The notes under the pieces: generated by a model
What the model was told of the DNA's origin: nothing
The model's input: only the letters and a program-made list of their open reading frames with translations
Database searches by the model: none
Program-made: the position numbers and the translations under genes
Part shown: in pieces, positions 36,420 to 47,700 of the stretch
How the letters are laid out: every line of letters begins with the position of its first letter
How positions within the stretch are numbered: position 1 is the first letter of the stretch
Assembly (NCBI RefSeq): GCF_021869535.1
Contig: NW_026262679.1
Coordinates: 86,549,143-86,613,142 of the forward strand
Origin: Mytilus californianus
Taxonomy: Eukaryota; Mollusca; Bivalvia; Mytilida; Mytilidae
DNA: 64,000 nt
Direction: 5' to 3'

Positions 36420-37235
36420 CAATAATGGCAGACGTAGATAAAAATATTTGATGTTTGAACGAGAGAAATCATATTTTGTGAAACACCACACTGATTCAAA
36501 CAACAAGTCACTGATAGTGAAATAATTCAAAGGCTGATAGACAATATATTTATTGAGTTTGGTAGAACATTTATTCCAAAAGTTAGTGGGAATTCCAATG
36601 GGGAACAACTGTGTTCCACTTATAGCTGTCTTTTTTTGTACTCCTATGAATCAGAATTCATTCAAAATCAGTCGAAGAACAAGAGCAACCAAACGTCTTG
36701 CCAGATCCTTCAATTTCACATCCAGTAAGTACATAAGTGATATTTTGTCACCGATAATAAATATTTTTGTTTAGATTACATACAACACATCTATCTAAGT
36801 GAACTTTGGATTACGGATACGAAAGATACAGCGCAATCTGATTCATACGTTGATCTATACCCCGCCATCTACGACAACAGACTTCTGCAGTCGAAAATCT
36901 ATCAGAAAATGGACGACTTTGATTTTCCAATAGTGAATTTTGCATTTCTAAAGAACAATTATGTACCAGATGCCTCGTCTTACAGTGTATTTGTGTTCTC
37001 CTTTATGTGTAGCAACATTTCAGCAGCGCTGAGTATAATTATCACAGCTTATAAGATATTCACGGGCCTATAAGTCTTACAGTGAATTCATTGACATAGG
37101 ATAGTTGTTCACTGTAAAGGTAGTAAAGCAAGAGTTTCTGACAGTTAAGGTTATGATGTCCCTACGTAAATTTTATAGTCTTAAACATGAATTGGTTGAT
37201 CGTTACTGGGTTTCCGAAATGGTGACGGTTTTCTA
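36420..37235 (+). pseudogene. Reverse-transcriptase remnant (probable Penelope-like), sense
   Basis: Forward frames encode FVKHHTDSNNKS, then EFG, LVGIPMGNNCVPLIAVFF (the RT block with G-P-M-G), KRLARSFNFT and YISD in place of the catalytic YIDD. Further on come DLYPAIYDNRLLQSKIYQK, DDFDFPIVNFAFLKNN and, past another frame change, SLRKFYSLKHELVDRYWVS. Block order is that of the RT at 25.6-28.9 kb. Frame shifts and the D to S change show it is dead. It has no hammerhead copy next to it. Confidence 0.68.
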
Positions 37236-38730
37236 AAATAACTTAACCTAACGGTCTCTTCTCTCGTTAGTGACCTCACTCAGATTTTGACAATGAGTAA
37301 TAAGACGAGTGTAAGTAGTGAATTAGAATCTGTTTATCCTTCCGGAACACCTATGATAATTCCTTTGTTCATTGGGGCAGGTGTAACTCATATGTTTGCT
37401 ATCTGTTTTGCGTGTTTGTTGCTAGGTGTATTTGTTAGTTTTCTGTTGGTCATGGTTTTGTACTTTTGATTACGTCCCAGTGTCTTCTTCATTACTTTAC
37501 CGTGTACTTTTATTTTATTTTGTATGTTTCAGTCAGAATAAAGTTGCAATGTTAGAAAAAGATTTCCAGAAACAACAATGGGGAAGGAAAAACATGTAGC
37601 AAAGCTGTTTATTATACGTTATATTTAAGCTGCCTAATCATACAGGCACTTGCTTAAAATAGCACACAGAAACACAAGACTATCAGTTCTCAAGAGAAAA
37701 TCAGAAGATACCATCCATGATTGATTGATTGTTGGATGCTTAACGTCCAGTGGCAAATATTTCATGCATATTCTGGACGAGAACAAATCAACAATACATA
37801 CAATTGGTAGGTCCTGTAATAGAAGACGTCCGGGAGGAAGGTAGGGGAAATTTGGACTGCCATTGAAAATTGAGGATATATTGGACAGAAACTTTGCCTT
37901 GCAACAGGCATCCTACGGACCCCTCAAATAATTTTTAAAAAAAATCTTCTTTCATAATTATTTTCATAAAGTATTGTAGCAACTATTTTTACCATCCACG
38001 TATTTGGTAAGATCGCCAGCTTATATTCAATGCTTGGCAAGACATTTGAAGTTTAACAATATTTATTTACATGATAGAATCTTAAGGTTACTGTTAATTA
38101 CAGAATGTAATCATCGAATACGGGTTTATTAACATCATAATTCAGGGATGCCAACATATTTTTGAATAGTATTCAATTATAGTCTTACAAAATTATATAG
38201 TCTTACAATGTACTATTTGGTTAAAAGCTCAATAGAACTTATATGTTATGCCCTCGTTTTCGTATATTATACGGACTCGTAATTATTTAATATCTATAAT
38301 TCAATTACTCAACGAATAAGGTTTTCAAGATATTAACAAATCGCGACAGATTAGATTCAAGTTTAACAACCTTTTGCACTCTAGGACGTTTTGAATACGA
38401 TTAATATAGTTTATGAAAATGATGCTTAATGTCATAAACACCCATTTGAATTGTGATTGTTAACAAATTCATGTTAATAAATTACTTTTTAATATTAAGA
38501 TAAAAGAAAATATTTTTCGACAAATATGTATATACAAATATTTGATTGATGAAAAATATTATGGAAATAATATGCTGCACTTTAAAATAATAATAGTAGA
38601 AAAAACATATTTGCAAAAGTTAGTTTAATTCTTCTAAACTCAATAGACTCAAAATAAACATGTTTACTTACAGAATTTTTAAATGCAAAGTATAAAATGT
38701 CATGAAAAAAATATAGAGATTGTTCTATGT
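37236..38730. other. Intergenic region with one dispersed repeat
   Basis: The TTGATTGATTGTTGG repeat occupies 37715-37940, including GACGTCCGGGAGGAAGG. At 37287-37469 a short open frame with hydrophobic C-terminal half follows the RT remnant; I cannot assign it and it may be element-derived. The rest is AT-rich and empty as far as I can tell. Confidence 0.4.
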
Positions 38731-38732
38731 CT

Positions 38733-38738
38733 TTTATT
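38733..38738 (-). terminator. Candidate poly(A) signal of the 143-residue gene
   Basis: AATAAA on the - strand, about 270 bp past the stop codon. It is the first canonical hexamer downstream on that strand that I found. Confidence 0.4.
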
Positions 38739-38799
38739 GCATCACTACAGACGGACAATTGACAAATAAATGTTTTTATATCCATTGACATTCGTTAAA

Positions 38800-38945
38800 A
38801 ATGTTTGCAAGTATTCATCTATATGTAGTGCCAACCTTTTTTTTTAAAGCTTCTAAAAATAAATCTATTGAGATTTTTATGTGTTTCAATCCATCATATA
38901 TTGAAACTTCTAATTGATGTTCAAAGTTATACCACAGATAATGAA
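38800..38945 (-). repeat. Segment E, paralogous to 45725-45870
   Basis: Lies in the 3' flank of the gene at 39.0-39.4 kb. CTATATGTAGTGCCAACC, TTTTATGTGTTTCAAT, CATCATATATTGA and ACTTCTAATTGATGTTCAAA recur in order and in the same orientation at 45725-45870 with modest changes. The coding sequence itself is not repeated there. Confidence 0.65.
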
Positions 38946-39006
38946 CGTAGTCCAATAATTATTTGAAAAGCAGCCACATGTAATAGATAATTACGAGTTC
39001 ATTAAG

Positions 39007-39438
39007 TCATCCTGCAATTATAGTAACTTTCAATTTTGGGTCAGTCGAGAAGCAGCTTGTTTCAAAAGCTTCCCGAACTTTTTCCGATGGAATCTGTACA
39101 TTGGTTGGTATTAGAATTAACGCAACGGATGTGTACTTTGGAACTTTCATTTTCTTCTTATGAAGCTCATCGACAGCTATTTTATTTATTTGAATTTGTA
39201 GATTCGCATACGTTTGGTTATCTACATATCCTTGCAAATCTAGGCGAAACACGGAGTCATGTTTTTGAGATACCACAGTTTGACCTGGATTTATTCCAGT
39301 TCCGATTAAAATAGTTCCAGTTGTGCTATAATTGATATATTCATCAATAACGTCCTGTGCATCTTTTTTCCACCCTGCTTTTGGAATCTCACTTATTTTG
39401 TCATAATCCTCTATCCTAAGATTCCAGTTGTTTTCCAT
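39007..39438 (-). CDS. Unrecognised intronless gene, 143 residues
   Basis: I do not recognise the family. The ATG at 39438-39436 is preceded in frame by TAA four codons upstream, and a TATA box (TATAAAA) lies about 75 bp upstream, so the start is well supported. The chain begins MENNWNLRIEDYDKI and has no signal peptide or membrane segment, suggesting a cytosolic protein. The pattern looks alpha/beta: a helix around KKDAQDVIDEYI, strands GTILIGTG and VFRLDLQGYV, a charged helix NLQIQINKIAVDELHKKK, strand TSVALILIP, helix SEKVREAF, and a last strand LKVTIIAG. Only two residues near the C-terminus could form a disulfide-independent Cys pair; one Cys is seen. Lys and Asp/Glu are abundant. A nearby AATAAA on this strand is at 38738-38733. 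It may be a retrocopy, a fast-evolving lineage gene or a transferred gene. Confidence 0.7.
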   Translation of the reverse strand: MENNWNLRIEDYDKISEIPKAGWKKDAQDVIDEYINYSTTGTILIGTGINPGQTVVSQKHDSVFRLDLQGYVDNQTYANLQIQINKIAVDELHKKKMKVPKYTSVALILIPTNVQIPSEKVREAFETSCFSTDPKLKVTIIAG

Positions 39439-39510
39439 ATTAGCACATTAAGACGAAATGCACATCAGAAAAAAGAAATATATAAATGTATGTTTTGCCA
39501 GATGTACCTC

Positions 39511-39520
39511 TTTTTATACC
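39511..39520 (-). promoter_or_regulatory. TATA box of the 143-residue gene
   Basis: On the - strand the sequence reads GGTATAAAAAGAGG, a strong TATA match. Start of transcription would be expected about 30 bp on, giving a 5' leader near 45-55 bases before the ATG at 39438. Confidence 0.6.
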
Positions 39521-40739
39521 TATCATCATAGGTTACATACCACGTGAATCAAACTACGTGGAAAATCAATAAATGGGTGGGTGGGACAAGAGTTTTTTTT
39601 CAGATTGATCATTTATTATCATCTGTTGCTATCAATGTTAATTCTTTTCCGCACCATATCAATGTTGCAGCGTTAAAAAGCTGTTTATGCCTCACCTTAA
39701 CCAGTAGCACTCAAACTCCAAACTATGCGTTGATATTGATTAAATTTGTCTAAATCAGTTCTTGTTATACACAGGATAAGATTTTGTGTACTGTTCAAGT
39801 CTTCATAAAACAGAACAACGAAAAGGTAATATAGTTTTGAACAAAGTGTGATCTTCTTATCATCTCCCTTTCAAACCAAATTGTGAAATGTAAAGCCAGT
39901 CTTTGCTCTTGTCTCTCTTTGTCCACAATTTCGTTTTAATCATTTTAAAAGAAGAAACAAGCATTTGTAACTTTTGATTAAATTAAACGATGTCGTTTAT
40001 TTAAACTATTTTTTTCTAAATGGTAGGTCCTTTAATAAGATCAATAAAAGATAAGTTTAAAAGTGATCACTTAAACAAATCTAGAAATAATCTTATATTC
40101 TTGGAAATGCTTTCGTTTAATATTTTCGTGGAAATGAACTGATCACCAAAACAATATTCGCATTATTGTTTGCTCAATATGGAACAATATGGAAGCGGAG
40201 TAACAAGAGACTTTATTACAAATAAAGCAAAAATGTATTTGTGTACCTGTTACATGTATTTGTACAACAGATGGCTGATTGCAGGATAAAATAAAATTTT
40301 TATTGTAGGATGTCAATATCAATCTCAATCTTAAAACATTAAGTTATGGGTGCATTTGCATACAATTATCTTATGATTTGCGACCAACAATTTTCTTTTC
40401 GAGGGGCTGCTTGGATTGTAAGTTCGGGCAGACATTTGTTTCCGTCATGGAGTCGACGCGTACTATTTTGCTGTTGAAAATATACTTAGGGGATATAGAA
40501 AAAAAAGGGGATATTGGACTATAAGACATTTTGTTTGGTCAGACAGGAGACAAATATTTGTTTGCAAAAATTCCACTTACCCCAAAAAAAGGTCTAAGAC
40601 TCATACAATTGTATAAAACTAAGCGTTTTATAAAACGGTATCGTTGGCTAGTGCGCAATTTAAAAATAAATCTTTTATATTTAAAAGTAGGTTAAGTGCT
40701 ACATATGATTTATATCCTGATTACATCTAACCTTAACAA

Positions 40740-40850
40740 AAACAAACATGATATAAACGATAAACATTTCCACGAATATTATAAACGATGATCATTTCCA
40801 CGAATATTATAAACGATGATCATTTCCACGAAAATTCTAAACAATAAAAT
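40740..40850 (+). repeat. Short tandem repeat, ~30-bp unit x3
   Basis: Unit TATAAACGATGATCATTTCC followed by ACGAATAT occurs three times, the first and last units with small changes. Confidence 0.8.
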
Positions 40851-41189
40851 TTCTACTAAAAGACTATTTTTAGATTTGTAATAATGAACCACCTTCAAAC
40901 TTTTACACTGCGGCTAGAAAACTCCTTCCAAATAAAGTGACAAGGAGATATTTATTTCATATGTCGCCACTTTTCTTTACAACCTGGGGTTCATTTAGGG
41001 ATGGAAATTAAAATTTGTTTTGTGTTAACATTTCCATTAATATAATTGTTGCAATTTTTTGCTGCAGAATAAAACAATAATAAGTCAAAGTCCGAAAAAT
41101 ATTTTGAAGCGCGCGGTAAATCTCGCCCTTCCCCAGTTTCTTAGCTTCATATACAAAAGTTAATATCTTTTCTGACATTGACCTAATAT

Positions 41190-41192
<3 letters not shown>

Positions 41193-41242
<50 letters not shown>

Positions 41243-41245
41243 TAA
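41193..41245. repeat. (AT)n microsatellite
   Basis: Nearly pure AT dinucleotide run of about 50 bp with one interruption (TATAATAT). Confidence 0.9.
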
Positions 41246-42902
41246 GTCTAAATTAAAAACAACGTTTAAACCTATGATTGCGTTGGATAAAAACCGCAAT
41301 TTTTATACGTGTGCATGTAAAACAAATTTCTTGGTAGAGGGGTCTAAATACAGCACAAACAACATTTTCCAAAAGACCAAAAAAGTGAAAAAGGATATTT
41401 TAACAAAACGCATTTGACTAACAGGTCGAACAACGGATGTTCTTAAACCCTGCTGACTGCCATTGGCGATTGCCAAATAAATTGATCACCAGATGAACAA
41501 AATGGATCTTAATATTAATTTAATACCAATATATATATACAAGACTAAATTGAAAACAAATATATATATATATCATTGTGTTTTTTTAATGTTCATACCG
41601 TCTCAAAATAATAGTTTAAAATAACGGCATACTTCAATTGAATTAGAAATTACAAGAAATGGTAATGTTTTAAAATGGGTAAAATGAAAATGTGGATATA
41701 GAAAGATGAGAGCAATGACTTGATTTTATATTTCACAATTTTGCATGAAAGAAAGATGACAAATACATTTGGACAAGTTTTATTGTTTCCTTGTTCTGCT
41801 TTTGTTGTTAAGACTTGAACAATGCACAAAGAGAGGCGAAAGATACCAAAAGGACATTCAAACTCACAAGTCGAAAATAAACTGACAACGCCATGGCAAA
41901 AAAGACAAACAGACCCAGTATATCATTCACGCTCTAAACATATGGACAGCGACTCCGTGAATACAGAATGGAATGTTACTTTATTTAAAAAAAGGTCGAG
42001 GAATTGTTCATTATAATTTTCTTTAAATTAGCAACATTAACGACTCCAACGTTTTATATAAAAAAAACTATATAAATACATGTCTCTTATTTGCTGTAAT
42101 GAAGAATAAAACTTTTGAAAATACTCCTTTTTCTCATGAACGCTTATCCTGTGTATACCAAGGGCTGATTTAGAAAAAAACGAATTAGGTTAAGCATAAT
42201 TTTTGAACATCAAACACATAGTTTGGAATTTGATCGTTACTGATGTAGGTGAAACAAGAAACAGCTGTATAACGCTGTAAAACTGGCATCTTTGATGTTT
42301 ATCACAGCAACATGTCTTTCATATTGACCCTTGCCATAAGGAAACGAACATTTGATTTTCTAAGGAGGGAGAAAAGAGGATTTGAAAATGAATAGCATTT
42401 ACTTATCTTTGTAAGAACTCAAATTACAAAGCGATGAAAATGAATATTCTGCAACATAAAACGTAGGAAACAAATGTTTGATCAATCTGTAAAACAATTC
42501 TCCTGCATCCCCCTCCCCCGAATTTCAAATCGTCGCCCCCTAAACAAAGCCAAGTACAATGTTTTTTTATATTAACTAACAACGGACCGTAAACATTTGA
42601 TATAACGGAACTAGCTTCAAAGAGTTCAAACACAATAGCAATTAGCGACACGCCGAGGATTAAAAAAAAATATGTCCAGATTTAATTAGAGTTAAAGGTT
42701 ACAAGGAAACTTAAAACACGAAATTTCACTATAGTTACCATATGTAAACAATGGAACATTCATCGGTTTTACGTGGAAAATAACAAAAGCTTATACATGT
42801 GTGTTAAACTAGATAAGATAATCATTCATCGCTTAAAACTACCAGTATAGGTCATTTTATTTAAGAGATAAATGTTTTTTATTGGGATGTATCTGAATAG
42901 TA

Positions 42903-43112
42903 CGAAAGCCTATTAGGGTCACAAAAAAAAATATTTATCGCGTAATTACGAGATAATTATCGAGTAATTACGAGAAAACTATCGCGTAATTACGAGAAAA
43001 CTATCGCGTAATTACGAGATAATCCTTTTTTATCTCGTTATTACGAGATAGTCATTGTTTATCTCGTAATTACGCGATAAATTTTTTTTTTTGTCACCCT
43101 AATAGGCTTTCG
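42903..43112. mobile_element. Palindromic MITE with TA duplication
   Basis: The ends are CGAAAGCCTATTAGGGT and its complement, flanked by TA on both sides. Inside, four units of TATCGCGTAATTACGAGA on the left are answered by complementary TCTCGTAATTACGCGATA on the right, so most of the 210 bp folds into one hairpin. A 10-bp copy of the right end (GGCTTTCGTA) follows immediately at 43115-43124. Confidence 0.8.
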
Positions 43113-43489
43113 TAGGCTTTCGTAGAAAAGCGTTCATCAAGAAATATTTTGTATGAAGCGAATATGTGCGCACGTTCGACCCTATAAAATTACAAAAAAA
43201 AAAAGCATTCAAGTCTTATAATTACATTTATGTCAAGACGTTTGGAAAAAAGTCTAATGTTAGAATGCCTCTCGATTGTTGTCTCAAATGAAAAGTACAG
43301 ATTCTTATGAAACATACATTTAATGTAATCATTGTTTGTTGCACAATTAATACCGGATTCACGTGATATATTACCTATTGAGTCAAGTATTAAAGAAGAA
43401 AATCTGACAAAACTTTACTTTTAAATGATACTTCTTTTCATGATGTTCATTTGGTCTTAATGTGCTTATATAGAAAAACACGAAACTAA

Positions 43490-44150
43490 ACGAAGAGGTA
43501 TATGGAGAAATTATTGAAATTCCATTAAAGGCATTGGGACACTTTCAAATCATTCGGTATTCAGAGCGTGCAGCTGCTACTCAGACTTTGTAAAAGGTCA
43601 CCAGTGTCTGAGCAAAAAGTTGATGAACCAGGGTTATGCCAAAGAACGTCTCATCCTTTTTTCTAAAAACGTCCATAGAAAAAAAGATATCAAGACCTTG
43701 TTGATAAATATTCTGTATCAACTTCACAAATTATACATGATAGTCTTGATGTATAGATTCTAGGTATCATCTTAATTACGTGTTATAGTGTTCTTTTAGT
43801 TGTCTATGTAAATTATGAACGTTTACTGTTTGGTTCATTTGTGGAAATATCCTTTAGACGTGGCTCGGTACTTGTTAACCCATTGTGTTGTTGTGCTGTT
43901 GTAATTTTTTGTATTCTTGTGATTCAATGTTGCGTATGTGCTTTGTATAAATGCCATTTTGTTTTTCTTTGTTGACATATTTGTTTGTTTTTATAGTGAT
44001 TGAGATTATGACACACTGTTGACCACTGTACCCCTATTTTTGACATTTTTACCTATTATGTCTTTGTTTTGTTCTCGCATCGTTGTCAATATAATGGAAT
44101 TTTATGCGACTGTCATACATGTGAGAAGTTTAGCTAGCTTTAAAATCCAC
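43490..44150 (+). pseudogene. Reverse-transcriptase C-terminal remnant with 3' tail
   Basis: Frames around 43560-43720 encode DFVKRHQCLSKKLMNQGYAK and ERLILF, then DLVDKYSVSTSQI after a frame change. This corresponds to the C-terminal RT peptide at 15.9-16.1 and 37.1-37.2 kb but belongs to a different subfamily. The downstream 400 bp, ending in GAATTTTATGCGACTGTCAT and GTTTAGCTAGCTTTAAAA, is the tail also found at 1085-1310. Confidence 0.6.
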
Positions 44151-44195
44151 CATATAAAATATAAAATATTTTATCAAAAAGGAGCTAAACAGAGG

Positions 44196-44777
44196 TAAGT
44201 TGCCAAAATATTTTGTAAGAACCCAAATAGGCCTAAATATGTGTATGTGAATTTAAGAAAAATAATTATTGTGCTCTTCGTACTTTTCCTGTTATTGTAA
44301 GATCGTATAAGTAGGAGCAAGAACACATTAAATAACTAAACAATATTTGAACTATTTAAGAATTTTTATTTAATAAAAACACAAAATCAAATTCTAAAAA
44401 AGAAAAGAAAGAAGTTTCAATGACCAAAGTTCATGTGAGTTAAGCAGTTGACTTCTTCTTTAACAGTTCATTTAGATATTTCTTGATGTTGTTTTTATAA
44501 GTCGACATATTGCATCTCGTATAAATGTAAAGGCAAACCAATAATGACCATGTAAAATGATTTAACTATATTTCTTACAATAATTAACAATATGATTGAA
44601 TAAGTATAAATTTCATGTTTAGAAGCTCTTAATCTATGGGACACCTTTCCAACGTTCATCGTTTACTTATTCATTTTTTTGTGTGTACATACAAAACCTT
44701 ATGCTAATTATTTTTCTTAAATTCACATACACATATTTAGGCCTATTTGGGTTCTTACAAAATATTTTGGCAACTTA
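44196..44777. mobile_element. Fold-back element with 73-bp inverted ends and TA flanks
   Basis: Positions 44196-44268 and 44705-44777 appear to be perfect inverted copies, with AGTTGCCAAAATATTTTGTA and AGAACCCAAATAGGCC at the left. TA at the outer edge of both arms would be the target duplication. The 436-bp centre is AT-rich with no credible gene. Confidence 0.75.
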
Positions 44778-45107
44778 ATTCACCTACACAAATTGGCATA
44801 TCAAATTTCTCTGCTCTTTACTTGCCTGCTGGTGTACCATGACAACGTTGCTGCCGCTCACTGTCGTTTGCTTGGCCTTTTCACCTGTTCCGGCTTTTAG
44901 TGGCTCCTATTTTTTATATTTTTTTTATATTATATTCTTTTTTTTTGTTCTTTATTAAAACTTTTCATTTTTTATTTCCTTTTATCCATTTAAGATATAT
45001 TTATTTTTATCTTTTATTTCTATTCATCAATTTATTTATGTAGTTAAAGGCGCAAGCCAGGGCCGACCGTGCACGACCCTCATGAGTAGTAAAGGTCGTT
45101 AACCCCT

Positions 45108-45121
45108 CCCCCCCCCCCCCC
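45108..45121. repeat. C14 homopolymer
   Basis: Fourteen C in a row, preceded by CCCCT. The complementary strand is G-rich enough for a quadruplex, but length errors are common in such runs. Confidence 0.8.
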
Positions 45122-45204
45122 TTTCGTCGTCGTCAACGTTCATCGTGAGTATATACGCATATGGTTCGAATATTCATATGGTCCGGAACAGATACTTTAG
45201 TCTT

Positions 45205-45700
45205 AAATACATGATTTTTTTATTAGTTGTTGTTGGCTTTGAACAAGCTGTCAAAAGTTGCGAGTACTCTAAGATCTTTTTTGTTGTTGTTGTAGGGGTG
45301 TATAAAATACCCTGCCACGTCCGGTCTGTTTTTGTTACTTATTTTTCTACTTTGTATCGATCTGATGAGTTTAGCCCTTTTCAAATGATTTTTATAGTTT
45401 ATTCATATTAACTGTTACACCACTGTTCCAGGTTAGGGGAGGCTTGGACGCCCGCTAACATGTTTAACGCCTCCACTTTCTGTATGTGCCTGTCCCAAGT
45501 CAGGAGCCTGTTATTCAGTGGTTGTCGTTTTGTTACTGTATATCATATTTGTATTTCGTTCATTGTTTTTACATAAATCAGGCCATTAGTTTTTTGTTTG
45601 AATTGTTTTACATTTGTCATTTCGAAGCCTTTTATAGCTGACTATGCGGTATGGGTTTTGCTCATTGTTGAATGCCGTACAGTGACCTATAGATTTAACT
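45205..45700 (-). repeat. Repeat family A, long form, copy 4
   Basis: Antisense family A words (GTCAGGAGCCTGTTATTCAG, GAATGCCGTACAGTGACCTA) at 45420-45700 are preceded by ATTAGTTGTTGTTGGCTTTG and GCGAGTACTC. The same extended arrangement occurs at 50105-50830, so this is a longer form of family A. Confidence 0.75.
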
Positions 45701-45724
45701 TCCATTTTTTACATTGAATTTCTT

Positions 45725-45955
45725 TAAAAAGTATTTTTTTCTATATGTGATGCCAATCTTTTTTTTCAATGCTTCAAAACATATTGACATTTTTATATGT
45801 TTCAATATAGATCTATCATATATTGATACTTCTAATTGATTTTCAAAGTTATATCATGGATAAAGAAGCTATATAAAAATAAGAAGATGTGGTATGATTT
45901 CCAATGAGACAACTCTCCATCTCCACAAGAGAACAAATGACACAGAAATTAACAA
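45725..45955 (+). repeat. Segment E copy followed by family A copy 5
   Basis: 45725-45870 matches the 3' flank of the 39-kb gene. 45875-45955 is a short sense family A fragment (AAGAAGATGTGGTATGATTT, GAGACAACTCTCC), truncated after ACACAGAAATTAAC. Confidence 0.65.
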
Positions 45956-46739
45956 TTTATTGTGCTGAATGTTCTGTTATTACTGTCTATTAAATTTCAA
46001 ATTCAAAGTAATAAACTATGTCGTCTTGCACATAACAATCATCCGTATTTATCAAGCGTCTCCGTGAAGGGTAATAGAGTATTTGCCATGGGATAGAGTA
46101 AATTGTCTTCCTCGAATTAACCAATCAAAATCTGGCATTTTGACATGAAGTATAATAAATACAAATGAGCAATGTTATATGTGAAATTTGCGTGTTCTTT
46201 ATTTGAACCTTTTCCTTGTTTTTTAGCGTAAATACACTGACATATGGCATTTAAACCCATAGGAAATTTGTGTATTCTCTCGATAAAACCTGGACCGCAC
46301 TCGAAAAAACCAGGACTGCTCTTAAAAAGGTCCTTCTCACTGCAAAAAGAAGAATTTTTGTGAAGTGTCTGTATATCTACAGATATATAGATTTCATGTA
46401 TGCATTGCCTTTGACGTTTGCATTGGTATTTGTATGAAAATAGCTTTATTCTATGTTTTGGAATAAAAGCATTGTAAGGCTAAAATAAACTTCTACAACA
46501 CAAAATAATGTAAGGTTGGTAATATCTTTTTGTCACAAATACTAAATTACAATTTATGATCTTGTGTATTAAGTTCAAGCATCTATTTTCGGTCTAACCA
46601 GAAAGGAAGCCAGTTTGTTTACATTTTTGATCACATTAACTCGAAAAAAAAAAACGTGTTCGCCCTCGAAAAACCTGAACAAATCACTCGAAAAAACACG
46701 ATCCGAGCCGAACACTTTACCATTAACCAGAACATTGCA

Positions 46740-47700
46740 GACGAAATATATAATTTAGATGCTGTCTGTAAAGTACTTACAAAACCCAGACGACAGCTAC
46801 TGTTTTAGATGCTATGGAATTCGATGCCGTCTATTTCAAAGGGTTAAACATTTGTTCAATTGAATTGATTTTTTTCCGAACAAGAAAATTAAAAAACTGG
46901 AATCCACTTAACATTTTTTAATGCAGTTTTAGTCAATATTTGGTTGATCATTCAAATAACAGCATACATTTTGTAATAATGTGTTGTAGCTAACATAATA
47001 AATTTTGTACAGATACATGTAATTGTTAGGTTTGTATCAAAAACACAAAATAATTAAATAAAAACTTTTTTTGCAAAAACTCATTTTGATAATGATTCAT
47101 TGTCGATAAGACGGTGTAGATAATTGTGTTGTTGCATGTTTCAGGAAAGACAAATGTCGTTTGGCGGATAAGATAAGTACGATAACATTTTATCTACGCA
47201 CTGTGTTATGATGATGTTATGTTAAAATGTGTTAAAAATAATATGTTAAAAAGTGTCGTAAATATGTTTTGCTTTCGAGAACATATGTAACCATTTTATT
47301 CGTTTCCTTTCTTAGCAGTTGGTATACGCGATAATTTTTAGCCTTATCACTCTTTTTTTAAATTCTGTCAATGTTTAGGCATAAACAGTTTTTTAATTTC
47401 GTAAATTGGGTGGAATTCACTTGATTTTCTATTGTTTTACTGTTATTTGATGAAAATATAGTATAGCAAAATTTTGACCACCGCACAATCTGGTGTACGG
47501 GAGCCAACTCTTGATATTCGTCTCAATATAGACATAGGAAAAACATCGATTTTAAAGAATAAAACGGTCGCACGGGAACGCAAAAAAGGAAATATTAAAG
47601 AAAATTCGCACGTTTTTACAACATTTTCACTACACGTTTTAACTATGCTTGAGCAAGTTACCGTGTGTGATAACATTCAAGAATTTATTTTAATGGATTT
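46740..47700 (-). repeat. Paralogous segment D, antisense copy
   Basis: Shares four ordered blocks with 31290-32860 in opposite orientation. Here 47676-47443 on the - strand is open and reads MLSHTVTCSSIVK, later LRSRATVLFFKIDVF and GSRTPDCAVV, matching the broken peptide of the other copy. No known domain is evident. It may be an exon of an unrecognised mobile element or of a duplicated host gene. Confidence 0.55.

Larger units (their letters stand above)
39541..42900. other. Intergenic region, AT-rich with simple repeats
   Basis: Holds a three-unit ~30-bp tandem repeat (40740-40850), (AT)n runs (41193-41245, 41530-41570) and a family B fragment on the - strand (41825-41910; GGCGAAAGATACCAAAAGG, TGACAACGCCATGGC). 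No gene is recognisable; the several short open frames lack supporting features. Confidence 0.45.

Noticed and set aside
40740..40850. CRISPR-like array
   Set aside because: Units are directly abutting without spacers, and the genome is eukaryotic.
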